Assembly (NCBI GenBank): GCA_964636965.1
Contig: CAZWST010000003.1
Location: 1 to 64,000 of the forward strand
DNA: 64,000 nt
DNA from: CAG-582 sp964636965
Lineage (GTDB): Bacteria > Bacillota_I > Bacilli_A > RF39 > UBA660
Direction: 5' to 3'
The position numbers and the translations under genes are program-made. The notes below the pieces were generated by a model. That model had not been told where the DNA came from. It ran no database searches and saw nothing but the letters and a program-made list of their open reading frames with translations. Below are positions 44,064 to 53,729 of this stretch, in pieces. Position 1 is the first letter of the stretch. Each line of letters starts with the position of its first letter.

Positions 44064-44735
44064 ATGGATTTAATGATTATAATATATTTACTACTTTTAG
44101 TAATACCTACAATCGCGACAATTAATATTAATGCAAATTATAAAAAATATAAGCAAATCGATACAAATAAAAAATTAAGTGGATTTGAAGTTGCTAGAAA
44201 AATACTTGATGAAAATGGACTTAAAGATATTTATATTGTTGAAGTACCTGGAGAATTAACTGATTGCTATGATCCAATAAGAAAGACAGTAAAACTTAGC
44301 AGTGATGTATTTCATGGTGAAAGTATAGCAGCTACTTCAGTTGCTGCTCATGAATGCGGACATGCAATTCAAGATAAAGAAGGATATACTTGGATGAAAA
44401 TTAGAAGTATGATTTTCCCATTCGTATCATTTACAAATAAAGTTGCTTACTTCGCATTAATAGCTGGATTTATCTTCCAAGCCGCTGATTTAATATTAAT
44501 ATCTGTTATCTTAACTTCTGCATCTCTTTTATTCCAACTAGTTACTTTACCAGTGGAATTTGATGCATCTGCTCGTGCTAATAATATCTTAGTTGAGTTA
44601 GGATTAATAGATGATCTTGAAGTTTTAGGAACAAAGAAAGTATTAAAGAGTGCAGCTATGACTTATGTAGCTGGTGTACTTACAACTATCTTACAAATGT
44701 TATACTATTTACTAGCATTTAGAGATAGAGACTAA
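44064..44735 (+). CDS. Membrane zinc metallopeptidase, YugP family
   Basis: 223 residues. An N-terminal helix, a HECGH zinc motif (96-100) preceded by ATSVAA, two or three further helices and a C-terminal membrane segment. This fits the DUF2268-free YugP family of membrane-embedded peptidases conserved in Firmicutes, whose substrate is unknown. Monocistronic with a following terminator. Confidence 0.88.
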   Translation: MDLMIIIYLLLLVIPTIATININANYKKYKQIDTNKKLSGFEVARKILDENGLKDIYIVEVPGELTDCYDPIRKTVKLSSDVFHGESIAATSVAAHECGHAIQDKEGYTWMKIRSMIFPFVSFTNKVAYFALIAGFIFQAADLILISVILTSASLLFQLVTLPVEFDASARANNILVELGLIDDLEVLGTKKVLKSAAMTYVAGVLTTILQMLYYLLAFRDRD

Positions 44736-44766
44736 AAGGAGATATTTTCTCCTTTTAATTTTTTTT
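44734..44766 (+). terminator. Terminator after the YugP-like gene
   Basis: AAAAGGAGA (44734-44742), 5-base loop, TCTCCTTTT (44748-44756), then T residues. The stem starts at the stop codon. Confidence 0.8.
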
Positions 44767-44772
44767 AATTAT

Positions 44773-44781
44773 TGATATAAT
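44773..44781 (+). promoter_or_regulatory. Extended -10 promoter
   Basis: TG-A-TATAAT (44773-44781) with a GAAGGA ribosome site and ATG at 44809. Confidence 0.55.
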
Positions 44782-44808
44782 AGATAATCAAGAAAAGAAG
44801 GAATAAAA

Positions 44809-46314
44809 ATGACTCTAGAAGAAATATTATCAAGTAATGTTGAAATTGACTTTAAACTATTAGATGATAACAATATTACACTAAATGATGTAATAGATAA
44901 TGGAAAATTAAGTGAAATTAATCCAGAAAGATATTTAAGTATTTTAAAATCATACACTTATATTAGTAATAAGATATATTTAAGATTCTTAATTATGTAT
45001 TATTCGGTAAAACTTGAAAAGTATGAAGACGCTTATGTGTATGCTGATTACCTTTATAAAAATGATGATAAATATAGACAAGATATGGCTTTATATTTAA
45101 TCATGCTTGAGGAAATACTTGGAAAAACTCCAAAGTACAATATATCTATATCTAATGTTTTAGTGCCAAATTATGATACTAGATATTTTAATACAAATTT
45201 TCATAATAACATTAGAAGACAAATATATAATAAGGAATATGATCAAGCATTTAAAGCCATTAAAAAAAGTTTTATAGGTAAAGCAAGTGTTTCTGAAAGT
45301 ACAATTTATCATTTACTAAAAGCAATAAAAAATAAAAGAACATTTGATATTCTTGAAGCTCTTGAAAATAAAGATTTTGAAAAACTAGATAATTATTTTT
45401 ATGGATTAAAAGACGAAACGAGCACAAATAGGAATAAGTTAGCATTATATGAAATTTGGAAAGACATTGTTTATGGATATCCATTAGGTGAACCTAAAGA
45501 AATGCCAAAATCATATAATCTTACAGATGCAGTAGAAGCAAGAGATATTGATAAAGTTATTAAAACTGCTAATGAACCAATAATTTCTTCTTTAGTAAAA
45601 AAGATAAAAGAAGAGGAAAATTATAGAATAGTAAGTGACTATGAAGGAAATTTAAGCGAATATTTATATAATACTTTAGAAAGTATATACTGTGCTATTC
45701 AAGTAAGTGATTTTGAAACAGCACAAGAAATTGTATGGGATTACTTTGAAACAATTGGTAAAGATATATGGCTTTTCTATATTGGAAATATGATTTTTGA
45801 TTTAAGTAAGACATATGAAAGTAAGAACGATCTAGAAAAACAAAATAGTTTAGCTAGCATATTCGATGCAATTGTATTAGCATCAAGATCAATGACTGAA
45901 GAAATTGAATCTAAATTAATCGAGAAATTAATGCCATTAAAAGAAGAAATCTATCCATATTCGAAAGTAAATGATATAGATATTGAATACAACTATAATA
46001 TTGAAGGTATTGATGATATAATTGAAGCAATAAAAAATAAAACTATAGACTATACGCCATATGCAAGAAAATATTTCTATACTGAAGATGATATTTTTAA
46101 AATTGCAATCATGGCACGTGAGAATTATCGTTTAGGTAATAAAGAACTTGGAAATACTTTATTACAAATTGCAAGTAATTTAGCTAAAGAAAGCAAATTA
46201 AAATCAAGCGAACTTAAATACTTCATTAAAGCAATAGAAATGAATAAAGATAATTTAAATGGAAAAGAAAGAGTTCCATTTAATGAAGAAGTAAAGATGT
46301 TACTAACAAAGTAA
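44809..46314 (+). CDS. Helical-repeat protein, 501 residues
   Basis: No named family recognised. It is soluble and nearly all alpha-helical, with TPR/HEAT-like helix pairs (YLSILKSYTYISNKIYLRFL, AYVYADYLYKNDD, MARENYRLGNKELGNTLLQI), suggesting a protein-interaction scaffold (inference). No signal peptide or membrane helix. Monocistronic, own promoter and terminator. Confidence 0.7.
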   Translation: MTLEEILSSNVEIDFKLLDDNNITLNDVIDNGKLSEINPERYLSILKSYTYISNKIYLRFLIMYYSVKLEKYEDAYVYADYLYKNDDKYRQDMALYLIMLEEILGKTPKYNISISNVLVPNYDTRYFNTNFHNNIRRQIYNKEYDQAFKAIKKSFIGKASVSESTIYHLLKAIKNKRTFDILEALENKDFEKLDNYFYGLKDETSTNRNKLALYEIWKDIVYGYPLGEPKEMPKSYNLTDAVEARDIDKVIKTANEPIISSLVKKIKEEENYRIVSDYEGNLSEYLYNTLESIYCAIQVSDFETAQEIVWDYFETIGKDIWLFYIGNMIFDLSKTYESKNDLEKQNSLASIFDAIVLASRSMTEEIESKLIEKLMPLKEEIYPYSKVNDIDIEYNYNIEGIDDIIEAIKNKTIDYTPYARKYFYTEDDIFKIAIMARENYRLGNKELGNTLLQIASNLAKESKLKSSELKYFIKAIEMNKDNLNGKERVPFNEEVKMLLTK

Positions 46315-46324
46315 CATCTTTTTT
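46294..46324 (+). terminator. Terminator overlapping the stop of the helical-repeat gene
   Basis: A 10-bp stem AAGATGTTAC (46294-46303) with GTAACATCTT (46311-46320), then T residues. The stop codon is in the right arm. Confidence 0.8.
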
Positions 46325-46334
46325 CATAAATAGG

Positions 46335-46363
46335 TTTAAAATTGCATTTATTTTTGATAATAT
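46335..46363 (+). promoter_or_regulatory. Promoter of the WG-repeat gene
   Basis: -35 TTTAAA (46335-46340), 17-base spacer, -10 TAATAT (46358-46363) with TG upstream. Confidence 0.45.
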
Positions 46364-46380
46364 ATTAATAGAGGTGCAAA

Positions 46381-47916
46381 ATGAAAAAAATAAATACTTT
46401 TATAAATAAATATAGGACTACCATATTACGAGTAATAGCTATTTTAATACTATTAATACTTGTTTTATTTATTATTAAATTTATAAGTATGGGAACTAAT
46501 AAAAAGATAATTGATCCAGAAGTATCAACATCATTCTTTATAAAGAATAAAGATAATAAATACGCTATGTTTAATGAAAAAGGAAAGAAATTAACTGACT
46601 TTATTTATGACTCTGTTGAAGAACTTTATAATGGTGTTGCTAAAGTAAAAGATAAAGATGGTAAAGTTGCTATTCTAAATGAAAAAGGAAAATATGTAGT
46701 TAAGCCAGGAAAATATAAAGAGATTACTCAAAATGGTGGACTATTTAAGGCAAAAGAAAAGGAAAACACATATAGCTTATTAAATTCAAAAGGTAAAAAA
46801 ATAATTAAGTCGAGTGCTTTTGATATTAAATCAAATTCCTATGTTTACGATACAACTGTAGTTTTAAATAAAGATAAATATGTAGTATATACATATAATG
46901 GAAAAAAAGTTTATTCATTTAAAGTTAAAGAAAATGAAGAAAATCAAATTGCTCCAACAACAAGTAATTATAAAGAATACACATCAGTATTCTATGATGG
47001 CCTAACAATTATATTTAACTCAAATACAGGAAAAATTCTAACTAAGATAAAAGATGATGAACAATATTGCATTAATAACACAAATGAAGATGGAAGTATA
47101 ATCTCGCTTAATACTTGTGTTACATGGTATGCATCATCTGAAAATACAAAGTTTAAAATTCTTGAAAATGGTAAATTAAAAAGTAAAGATAATGAATGTG
47201 ATTCAGTTACTTTAAATGGTGAAAGTTTAGTTTGTACAAAAAATGAAGTTGGTCATTTATTAGATAAGAAATGGAAAATACTAAATACAGATTTAAGTTT
47301 AATGTCATACAAAGATAGCAATAATTATGCTGTTAAAGTTGGAAATGACGTTCAAATACTAAGAAATGGAAAAGTTGTTAAGACAATTGAAAATGCTATT
47401 CTTTCAGATAAAGGATATACAGAAAATGGATATTATTTAGTATATAAAGATAATGAGTATACTTTCTATAATTCCAAAGGAAAAGAATTATTTGGCAAAA
47501 AATTTAAACGTGCAATAACTTTTGACTCTAATAATCTATCACGTGTAAGTGAAGATGGAGAAAAATATTATTTCATCAACATTAAGGGTAAAAAAGTAGG
47601 AGAGTACATTGATTCATCTTATCAAGTAAAAGATTATTATATTATTACTAAAGATGGTAAAAAAGGTATAATGAATAAGAATGGTAAAATAGTGATTAAT
47701 GCTATATATGATAATGTTGAAATAAAGAATAACAATGATGACTATTATGCTTTTGTTAAAAAAGATGATGAATATAAATTAATAGATTTAAGAAACAAAA
47801 AAGAAGTATTAAAAACTAGTGTTACTCCATCATTTTTAGATCACTATTTAAAGATAGAAAGTGATAATAAAACAACCTATTATACATATTCAGGTAAAAA
47901 ACTTTTTGAAGAATAA
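46381..47916 (+). CDS. WG-repeat membrane-anchored protein
   Basis: 511 residues. An N-terminal signal-anchor (about 14-36) is followed by an extracytoplasmic series of WG/KWG-type repeats (FNEKGKKLTDFIYDSVEELY, GVAKVKDKDGKVAILNEKGK, TKDGKKGIMNKNGKIVINAI YDNVEI). Such beta-rich repeats occur in surface and exported proteins with unknown roles. Two Cys pairs are in the middle. AGAGGTG precedes the ATG. Confidence 0.8.
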   Translation: MKKINTFINKYRTTILRVIAILILLILVLFIIKFISMGTNKKIIDPEVSTSFFIKNKDNKYAMFNEKGKKLTDFIYDSVEELYNGVAKVKDKDGKVAILNEKGKYVVKPGKYKEITQNGGLFKAKEKENTYSLLNSKGKKIIKSSAFDIKSNSYVYDTTVVLNKDKYVVYTYNGKKVYSFKVKENEENQIAPTTSNYKEYTSVFYDGLTIIFNSNTGKILTKIKDDEQYCINNTNEDGSIISLNTCVTWYASSENTKFKILENGKLKSKDNECDSVTLNGESLVCTKNEVGHLLDKKWKILNTDLSLMSYKDSNNYAVKVGNDVQILRNGKVVKTIENAILSDKGYTENGYYLVYKDNEYTFYNSKGKELFGKKFKRAITFDSNNLSRVSEDGEKYYFINIKGKKVGEYIDSSYQVKDYYIITKDGKKGIMNKNGKIVINAIYDNVEIKNNNDDYYAFVKKDDEYKLIDLRNKKEVLKTSVTPSFLDHYLKIESDNKTTYYTYSGKKLFEE

Positions 47917-47920
47917 ATTT

Positions 47921-47952
47921 GTACACACTTTATTTGAAGTGTGTACTTTTTT
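47921..47952 (+). terminator. Terminator after the WG-repeat gene
   Basis: GTACACACTT (47921-47930), 6-base loop, AAGTGTGTAC (47937-47946), then T residues. Confidence 0.85.
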
Positions 47953-48033
47953 GTTAATATGAGTAAATTATCTTGCTTTAGTGTGGTGAAATATTATATT
48001 ATAGATTTATTCACTTAAAAGGAGGTTTAATAT

Positions 48034-49014
48034 ATGGAACTAAATATTTTATATGCAGCAAACCATAGATATATAAATATTATGGCAACATCAATGCTAT
48101 CATTAATTATGAATAATAAAAAATCAAATATTCATTTTCATATAATGACTTCTAACTTTACAGAAACTGATTATATTTTAATAAATAATATTATTAACGG
48201 AGCAAAAAATACAAGTGTATCTTACTATGATGTAGATACATATAGTATAGAAAAATTCAATATACCTAACTGGCGTGGAACACAAATAGCTAATGCAAGA
48301 TTATTTTTTGCCGACATAGTTGATGTAGATAATATTGATAAACTTCTATATTTAGATTCTGATACAATAGTTGTAGGAGACCTTACGGATATTAATAATT
48401 TTGAAGGAAACATTTGTGCTGTACCAGAGACAATTTTAAAATATAGATTAAATGAACTGGGAATTGATAGATATTTTAATAGTGGAGTAATACTTTTTGA
48501 TGTTAAAGAATGGTTAGATCTTGATTATCAAAAAAGAATAATAGATTTTAGAAGAGCTAATTCAAATATTACTTTAAAATATCCTGATCAAGACTTGCTC
48601 AATGCCTCAATTGGAAAATATATCACTGAACTACCAAATATATATAATTTACTTCCATATGCCTTAGCAGACTTTTTTAGATTCAATGAAGCATTTTATA
48701 AAGATAAAAGAAAATATAACCCAATCGAAGATATAAAAAGTGTTAGCAAGGATGCTAAAATATATCATAGTGCTGGATTTTTTGATATTAAACCTTGGAT
48801 GGAAAATAAAGTAAATCCAATGAATGAAGAATTTGAAAAATATGCTGAGATGGTAAATCCTGACTTAAATAAGGAGAAATTAAGTGGTATAAGAAATATT
48901 TTAGCTAATAACAAGCTATTATTTTTCTACGTTATGTATCTAAAATCATGTGTATTACCAGAAAGGGTAATTGAATCTTTAGAAAATGTATCCTTAAAAA
49001 GAAAACAAAAATAA
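48034..49014 (+). CDS. Glycosyltransferase family 8
   Basis: 326 residues. It begins MELNILYAANHRYINIMATS and has the metal-binding D108-S-D110 motif, a FNSGVILFDVKEW acceptor region and a YPDQDLLNA block typical of GT8 (galactosyl or glucosyl transfer from UDP-sugars). The C-terminal part KLLFFYVMYLKSC is hydrophobic and may sit near the membrane. It probably adds sugar to a cell-surface glycan or protein. Monocistronic, strong AAAGGAGG ribosome site. Confidence 0.87.
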   Translation: MELNILYAANHRYINIMATSMLSLIMNNKKSNIHFHIMTSNFTETDYILINNIINGAKNTSVSYYDVDTYSIEKFNIPNWRGTQIANARLFFADIVDVDNIDKLLYLDSDTIVVGDLTDINNFEGNICAVPETILKYRLNELGIDRYFNSGVILFDVKEWLDLDYQKRIIDFRRANSNITLKYPDQDLLNASIGKYITELPNIYNLLPYALADFFRFNEAFYKDKRKYNPIEDIKSVSKDAKIYHSAGFFDIKPWMENKVNPMNEEFEKYAEMVNPDLNKEKLSGIRNILANNKLLFFYVMYLKSCVLPERVIESLENVSLKRKQK

Positions 49015-49042
49015 AACTTATCTTTCACTGAAGATAAGTTTT
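49013..49042. terminator. Bidirectional terminator
   Basis: An AACTTATCTT stem with its complement around TCACTG (about 49015-49040), T runs on both strands, between the convergent GT8 and gerB genes. Confidence 0.8.
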
Positions 49043-49965
49043 TTATTACTTAGCCATAATACTAGTAAAACAAATATTAATATAATAGGAGTGTATTTAT
49101 AGATAAATAAGATATATTCATAATGATTATTCATGTATGTTGTTATAACTAAGAGGATAGGTAAGATGATGTTTATAACTTTGGTATTTTTAACATTATT
49201 TTTAATTGAATTTCCACATGATGCAAGTAGCATAAATACATCAATTATCCACATAAATGAAACAATGTTTTCAATATTTTGTATTGCTGTAGTTAGACTT
49301 ACTTCTTTTAAAATTAAATATTCAGGGTATCTAACAATACTACTTACATTAGCACCCAGTATGCCATAAGTAAGCATGAATATTATTCCCATAGTTAAGC
49401 AGGATATTAAATATGTCTTATAAATATTAATATCTTTTGTCTTATTATTTCTAGTTAAGAATGTAGGTGTAACTGAATAAACGGCAAACTCAATTGCTGA
49501 TTTGATTATATTGTTAATAGAAACTCCTGTATAATAGAAATTATCTAAAGTAAAATATCTTGATAAAGAAAAGAAAGCAAATATATAACATAATAGGTTA
49601 AAAAATAGCATAATACCAGATAATCTATATAAAACAATTTCTTTTTTGTTAAGTAAATACATAAGCAGTAAACAGAAGGGTAAACCAATTAAAAACTTGG
49701 GCATCTTAGTTAAATACATAGTTGAAATCATATTTATAAGAATAACTAAAGAAATAATTATAATAGTTGAATTAAGTAAGACGTTAATTATAGATGATTT
49801 CATTTCTAATTTTAAAAGATACAAAAGTATTAAACCGATAAGAGCACCTAAGATTATAGAAACATAAAAATATTCATGAGATACAGCAATAATTCTTGAA
49901 AGTCCAATACCCATAAATAAAGCTCTTGTATTAAAATAGTTTAATATATTAAAGTCTTTTTTCAT
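49018..49965 (-). CDS. gerAB: Spore germination permease, GerAB family
   Basis: 315 residues (usual about 360) of APC-type permease with about nine to ten membrane helices, of the GerAB/GerKB kind that binds the germinant. The start overlaps the preceding gene's stop by 4 bases, so it is the third and last gene of a gerA-C-B operon. It is somewhat shorter than usual at the N-terminus. In the spore inner membrane it would signal cortex lysis and core rehydration. Confidence 0.85.
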   Translation of the reverse strand: MKKDFNILNYFNTRALFMGIGLSRIIAVSHEYFYVSIILGALIGLILLYLLKLEMKSSIINVLLNSTIIIISLVILINMISTMYLTKMPKFLIGLPFCLLLMYLLNKKEIVLYRLSGIMLFFNLLCYIFAFFSLSRYFTLDNFYYTGVSINNIIKSAIEFAVYSVTPTFLTRNNKTKDINIYKTYLISCLTMGIIFMLTYGILGANVSSIVRYPEYLILKEVSLTTAIQNIENIVSFMWIIDVFMLLASCGNSIKNNVKNTKVINIILPILLVITTYMNNHYEYILFIYKYTPIILIFVLLVLWLSNKKLIFSER

Positions 49966-50933
49966 TTTAATAATAGTCCTTTCTTATAAATTGCAATATC
50001 GGTTTCTACCTTATAATCATATATAAAAAATTCTTTATCTAATTTTTTATACTTATTTTTTATAATAGTGTTAATGCCTAGAATATCTGCTTCATTACTT
50101 TTAAGCTCTTGCATTACTTTATCAATGCTCTTGTTTAGAGAACTTTCAGCATATTTTTGTAACTTTTTTAAATCTTTTGCTTTTGTTATATCTAAATCAC
50201 AATTCATCTCTTGAATACTAGTTTTTAGTTTTAAATCAATTTTTATATTATCATCAACTTCATACTTAGTTTTAATAGAATCTATATTAAGAATAAAATC
50301 TTTTTCTCCACATTTAGCATGCAATATACCATTATTTTTATTTCTTAATAGTTTTATAATCTCTTCATCATCAAAGTTAAATTCTATCTTTTTTTCAAGA
50401 TTTTTATATACAGCCATACCATTTAACTTTTCTCCATCAAATATTGGAATTGTTAAATCTCTAGTTTTGTTGACATAACTTTTCATTATTTCAAAGAATG
50501 AACAAAGTTCATCATCCTCAACATTATTCTTAATTAATTCACCAATATTAATCTCTTCATCTTTATATATATCATCAACATTTGTACTCACAAAGGCAAA
50601 AGTGTCATTTGTATCTGGATTTCTAAAAAAATAATATATTAGGTCATTTAAATCAACATTTTTTGTAAATAATACTGAGTTAATATGCCTATAGTAAAAT
50701 TTTCTTTTACTTTTTTCTTCGGCTTTATTAAAAGCTTCTGTAAGTGATAATCCTTCATCAGAAAAAGTTTTTACTTTATCATCTTCATCATATATTTCAA
50801 CTATTACCTTATAGTTATTATCCTGATAATCAATTAATATTGATGAGACAACTGCTAAAGTATCTAGTTCAATGTAGTTATAACATCCTGTTAAAGTGAA
50901 CAGACAAAGTATAACAATAATTAATTTTTTCAT
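49962..50933 (-). CDS. gerAC: Germination lipoprotein, GerAC family
   Basis: 323 residues (usual about 370). A signal with TGC lipobox (Cys17), then the Ger(x)C start YIELDTLAVVSSILIDY, and the SFFEIMKSYVNKTRDL and GMAVYK segments of the three-domain family. It is a membrane-tethered subunit of the germinant receptor. Its ATG overlaps the gerAA stop and its TGA overlaps the gerAB start, showing a tightly coupled operon. Confidence 0.87.
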   Translation of the reverse strand: MKKLIIVILCLFTLTGCYNYIELDTLAVVSSILIDYQDNNYKVIVEIYDEDDKVKTFSDEGLSLTEAFNKAEEKSKRKFYYRHINSVLFTKNVDLNDLIYYFFRNPDTNDTFAFVSTNVDDIYKDEEINIGELIKNNVEDDELCSFFEIMKSYVNKTRDLTIPIFDGEKLNGMAVYKNLEKKIEFNFDDEEIIKLLRNKNNGILHAKCGEKDFILNIDSIKTKYEVDDNIKIDLKLKTSIQEMNCDLDITKAKDLKKLQKYAESSLNKSIDKVMQELKSNEADILGINTIIKNKYKKLDKEFFIYDYKVETDIAIYKKGLLLK

Positions 50934-52309
50934 AATCTCCCCTTAATTCTATTATTACTTAATATTCTACTTCTTCTATTATTTTTGAGTTTTATTAAAG
51001 TTTCTTTTAAATAGGCCTTATCAAATGGCGCGATTGGATAAAGGTATGAATGTCCATTAACTTCATAGTTACAAAGATTGATGAATAAAAGTATTATTGA
51101 AAGTCCCACACCATAAAGTCCAAATATTGTTGCAATAAATAAAGCAATAAATCTCCAATACCTTAAAGCATCAATTATTTCTGTATCAGTAAAAATCATA
51201 CTTGAAATAAATGTTATAGATGCAACAATAATCATGATAGGAGAAACTATGCCAGCTGAAACAGCTGCTTCTCCTAATATTAAAGCTCCAAGAATGGATA
51301 TAGCTGATCCATAACTAGAAGGAAACCTTATATCACTTTCTCTTAATATTTCACATATTATTAATGTAATTACACATTCCATAACGGCAGGAAAGGGAAC
51401 ATTCATTCTTTGGTTTTGCAAATTAATAAGTAAGCTTGTTGGAATAGTCTCTTGATTTATTGTTGTTACAGCTACATAAAATGCTGGAACAAATATCGCG
51501 ATAAAAAAACATAAAAGACGCAGTATCTTAATAAAATTAACACTAGATGATTTAGTGTATTTATCGCTCATCGGGTTAATAAAGTCAGCTAAGAATGTTG
51601 GTACAATTAAAGCGTAAGGAGAAGTATCCATTAAAATAACGACTTTACCATTAAGTAGTGAATCAGCTATAACATCAGGTCTTTCAGTAATTTTTACACC
51701 TGGAAATACATTTTTTTTATCATCTACTAAATATGACTTTATTTCACCAACATCGGTTATACCATCAATATTGATCTTTTTTAAGTTTTCAATAGTTGTT
51801 TTAACTATATCTTTTTTGGCAACACCATCTATATAAAGAACGGATGTAATAGTTTTTGTATAAACTCCGACATTAATATTTACATTTTTAAAGTTTTTAC
51901 TCTTAATTCTTCTTTTTATTAAACCTAGATTAGTCTGATAGTTTTCAACTAAAGCATCCTTTGGACCATATATAGTTGCTTCAGTTGAAGGAGTATCAAT
52001 ACTTCTATTTAAATCACTTTTTGTTTCAATTGCGATAATGGTTTTATTGAATATTAAAATTGTAAAACCAGATTCTAAATAGAAACACATTTCTTCATAA
52101 GATAAAACATCTTTTACATTAGGAGAAGGTATTACTGACTTAATATCACTTATTTTTTTACATTCAGAAATTCTTTTTAAAATATAATCATTTATTTTAT
52201 CTTGATTAGCTAATGTTTCTAAGTAAATTATAGTGGTATTTAAAAATTCTTTTATTACTAAATCTGTTACTTCGACATAATCTTTCTTTATTTTATCTAA
52301 AAAGTTCAT
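50930..52309 (-). CDS. gerAA: Germinant receptor subunit, GerAA family
   Basis: 459 residues. A cytoplasmic N-domain (about 1-235, LNTTIIYLETLANQDKINDYI, GDALVENYQTNLGLIKRRI-like) with the typical VDTSPYALIVPTFLADF junction, then the five or six-helix membrane domain (RLLCFFIAIFVPAFYVA, MECVITLIICEILRESDIRFPSSYGSAISILG). It is the first gene of the complete germinant receptor operon and strong evidence that the lineage makes, or recently made, endospores. GGTGAT precedes the ATG. Confidence 0.92.
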   Translation of the reverse strand: MNFLDKIKKDYVEVTDLVIKEFLNTTIIYLETLANQDKINDYILKRISECKKISDIKSVIPSPNVKDVLSYEEMCFYLESGFTILIFNKTIIAIETKSDLNRSIDTPSTEATIYGPKDALVENYQTNLGLIKRRIKSKNFKNVNINVGVYTKTITSVLYIDGVAKKDIVKTTIENLKKINIDGITDVGEIKSYLVDDKKNVFPGVKITERPDVIADSLLNGKVVILMDTSPYALIVPTFLADFINPMSDKYTKSSSVNFIKILRLLCFFIAIFVPAFYVAVTTINQETIPTSLLINLQNQRMNVPFPAVMECVITLIICEILRESDIRFPSSYGSAISILGALILGEAAVSAGIVSPIMIIVASITFISSMIFTDTEIIDALRYWRFIALFIATIFGLYGVGLSIILLFINLCNYEVNGHSYLYPIAPFDKAYLKETLIKLKNNRRSRILSNNRIKGRL

Positions 52310-52323
52310 TCTATCACCGTTAA

Positions 52324-52354
52324 TAGTGTAACCAATTGTTTTTTTCTTTATACA
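52324..52354 (-). promoter_or_regulatory. Possible forespore-type (sigma-G-like) promoter of the gerA operon
   Basis: On the minus strand, TGTATA (52349-52354) and TACACTA (52324-52330) lie 18 bases apart, approximating the sigma-G consensus (TGnATA, CATACTA) with two mismatches in the -10. No sigma-A-like promoter is evident here. Confidence 0.35.
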
Positions 52355-52358
52355 ATTG

Positions 52359-52387
52359 TTTACAAACCCTTTATTTTTTTTTATAAT
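52359..52387 (+). promoter_or_regulatory. Promoter of the YtvI-like gene
   Basis: -35 TTTACA (52359-52364), 17-base spacer, -10 TATAAT (52382-52387), with AGGTG and ATG at 52404. Confidence 0.65.
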
Positions 52388-52403
52388 TTAAATAGGTGAT
52401 ACA

Positions 52404-53630
52404 ATGAAAAAGATATTAGACAATAAAATTGTTCAATTAGGAATTACAGCTTTCTCTGTTATAGCTGCGTGTATATTATTTGGATTCTGTTTATTTCATA
52501 TAAACTATGTAATTAATTTCCTAGGGAAAATCATACGTATATTAATGCCACTTATATATGGACTTGTTTTAGCATATATAATGCATCCGCTAGTTAATCT
52601 TTTTGATCATAAAGTATTTAATAAGATTACAAAAGATACGACAAGAAGAAACTTAAGCATATTTTGTACATTTATGATTATTGTTGGAATTCTTGTTACA
52701 TTAATAAGTTTTATAATTCCTCAATTACTATTAAGTATTCAATCAGTTATTGTAAATGCTCCAGTATATTTTAATGATTTAGGAGAGTGGATAAAAAATA
52801 CTTTTACTAATTCGGAAATAGAATCAAACTTACTTGATAATTATGAAGTTATAAGTGGGTATTTAACAACTGCATTAAATAATGTTGTTTTACCAATTGC
52901 TGATGGAGCTTTAGCAAAATTAAGTAGTGGTATATTTGGATTTGTATCATTTATCTTTAATTTTGCCATTGGTTTTGTTTTTGCAGTTTATATACTTGCT
53001 AATACAAAAACATTTAGTGCAGGACTTAGAAAAAATTTATATTCGTTATTTAATGTTGATAAAGTAAATGGCTTTATTGATGAAATCGGACATATCAATC
53101 ATGTGTTTGGTCAATTTATGATTGGTAAGATATGTGATTCGGGAATAATAGGTATATGTACATTAATATTTTTATTAATATTTAAATATCCATATCCATT
53201 ATTAATTGCTGTAATTATTTGTTTAACAGATTTAATACCATACTTTGGTCCTTATATTGGGTCTATTCCATCAGTATTATTAATTCTTTTAGTAGATCCA
53301 GTTAAAGCAATTACGTTTATTCTATTCATGGTAATTTTACAACAAATTGATGCAAACTTTATTACACCAAGAATTCAAAAGCAAGCAACTGGCTTACCAT
53401 CATTCTGGGTATTATTTGCCATTACTTTATTTGGTGGATTATTTGGTATAGTAGGTATGCTAATTGGTGTACCATGCTTCACCATTATTTATGAATTATT
53501 TAATGAATTTACTGATAAGAGACTAAAGAAGAAGAATTTACCAGCTGAAACGGACTATTATACTAAAGTTGATATGATAGGTGAAAAAGTCGTAAAAGCT
53601 AAAATAAATAAAAAGAACCTAGTAAAATAG
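52404..53630 (+). CDS. ytvI: AI-2E/YtvI-family permease
   Basis: 408 residues with about eight membrane helices: LILLIFKYPYPLLIAVIICLTDLIPYFGPYIGSIP and LFGGLFGIVGMLIGVPCFTIIYE are the hallmark PerM/AI-2E-family segments. Homologues in Firmicutes are often sporulation-associated (YtvI). The family transports sodium or unknown substrates. The terminator overlaps the stop codon. It sits back to back with the gerA operon. Confidence 0.88.
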   Translation: MKKILDNKIVQLGITAFSVIAACILFGFCLFHINYVINFLGKIIRILMPLIYGLVLAYIMHPLVNLFDHKVFNKITKDTTRRNLSIFCTFMIIVGILVTLISFIIPQLLLSIQSVIVNAPVYFNDLGEWIKNTFTNSEIESNLLDNYEVISGYLTTALNNVVLPIADGALAKLSSGIFGFVSFIFNFAIGFVFAVYILANTKTFSAGLRKNLYSLFNVDKVNGFIDEIGHINHVFGQFMIGKICDSGIIGICTLIFLLIFKYPYPLLIAVIICLTDLIPYFGPYIGSIPSVLLILLVDPVKAITFILFMVILQQIDANFITPRIQKQATGLPSFWVLFAITLFGGLFGIVGMLIGVPCFTIIYELFNEFTDKRLKKKNLPAETDYYTKVDMIGEKVVKAKINKKNLVK

Positions 53631-53640
53631 ATTCTTTTTT
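53609..53640 (+). terminator. Terminator overlapping the ytvI stop
   Basis: An AAAAAGAA stem paired with TTCTTTTT, with one internal mismatch and a 6-base loop, then T residues. Confidence 0.6.
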
Positions 53641-53683
53641 TATTGTTTAATTTACATCCTCAACTACTAAGTGAGTATTTGTA

Positions 53684-53712
53684 TTGTAAAAACAAACTAC
53701 ATTTGGTATCAT
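53684..53712 (+). promoter_or_regulatory. Promoter of the FxLYD-like and beta-helix operon
   Basis: -35 TTGTAA (53684-53689), 17-base spacer, -10 TATCAT (53707-53712) with TG-G before it. The following giant gene at 57973 has the same TGGTATCAT -10. Confidence 0.55.
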
Positions 53713-53729
53713 TAATATATGGTGATACT

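Noticed and set aside
52272..52278. A perfect TGTCGAA (0A box) near the start of gerAA.
   Set aside because: It lies inside the coding region, where it encodes Val-Glu, and is a single copy. Chance in a long window is likely.
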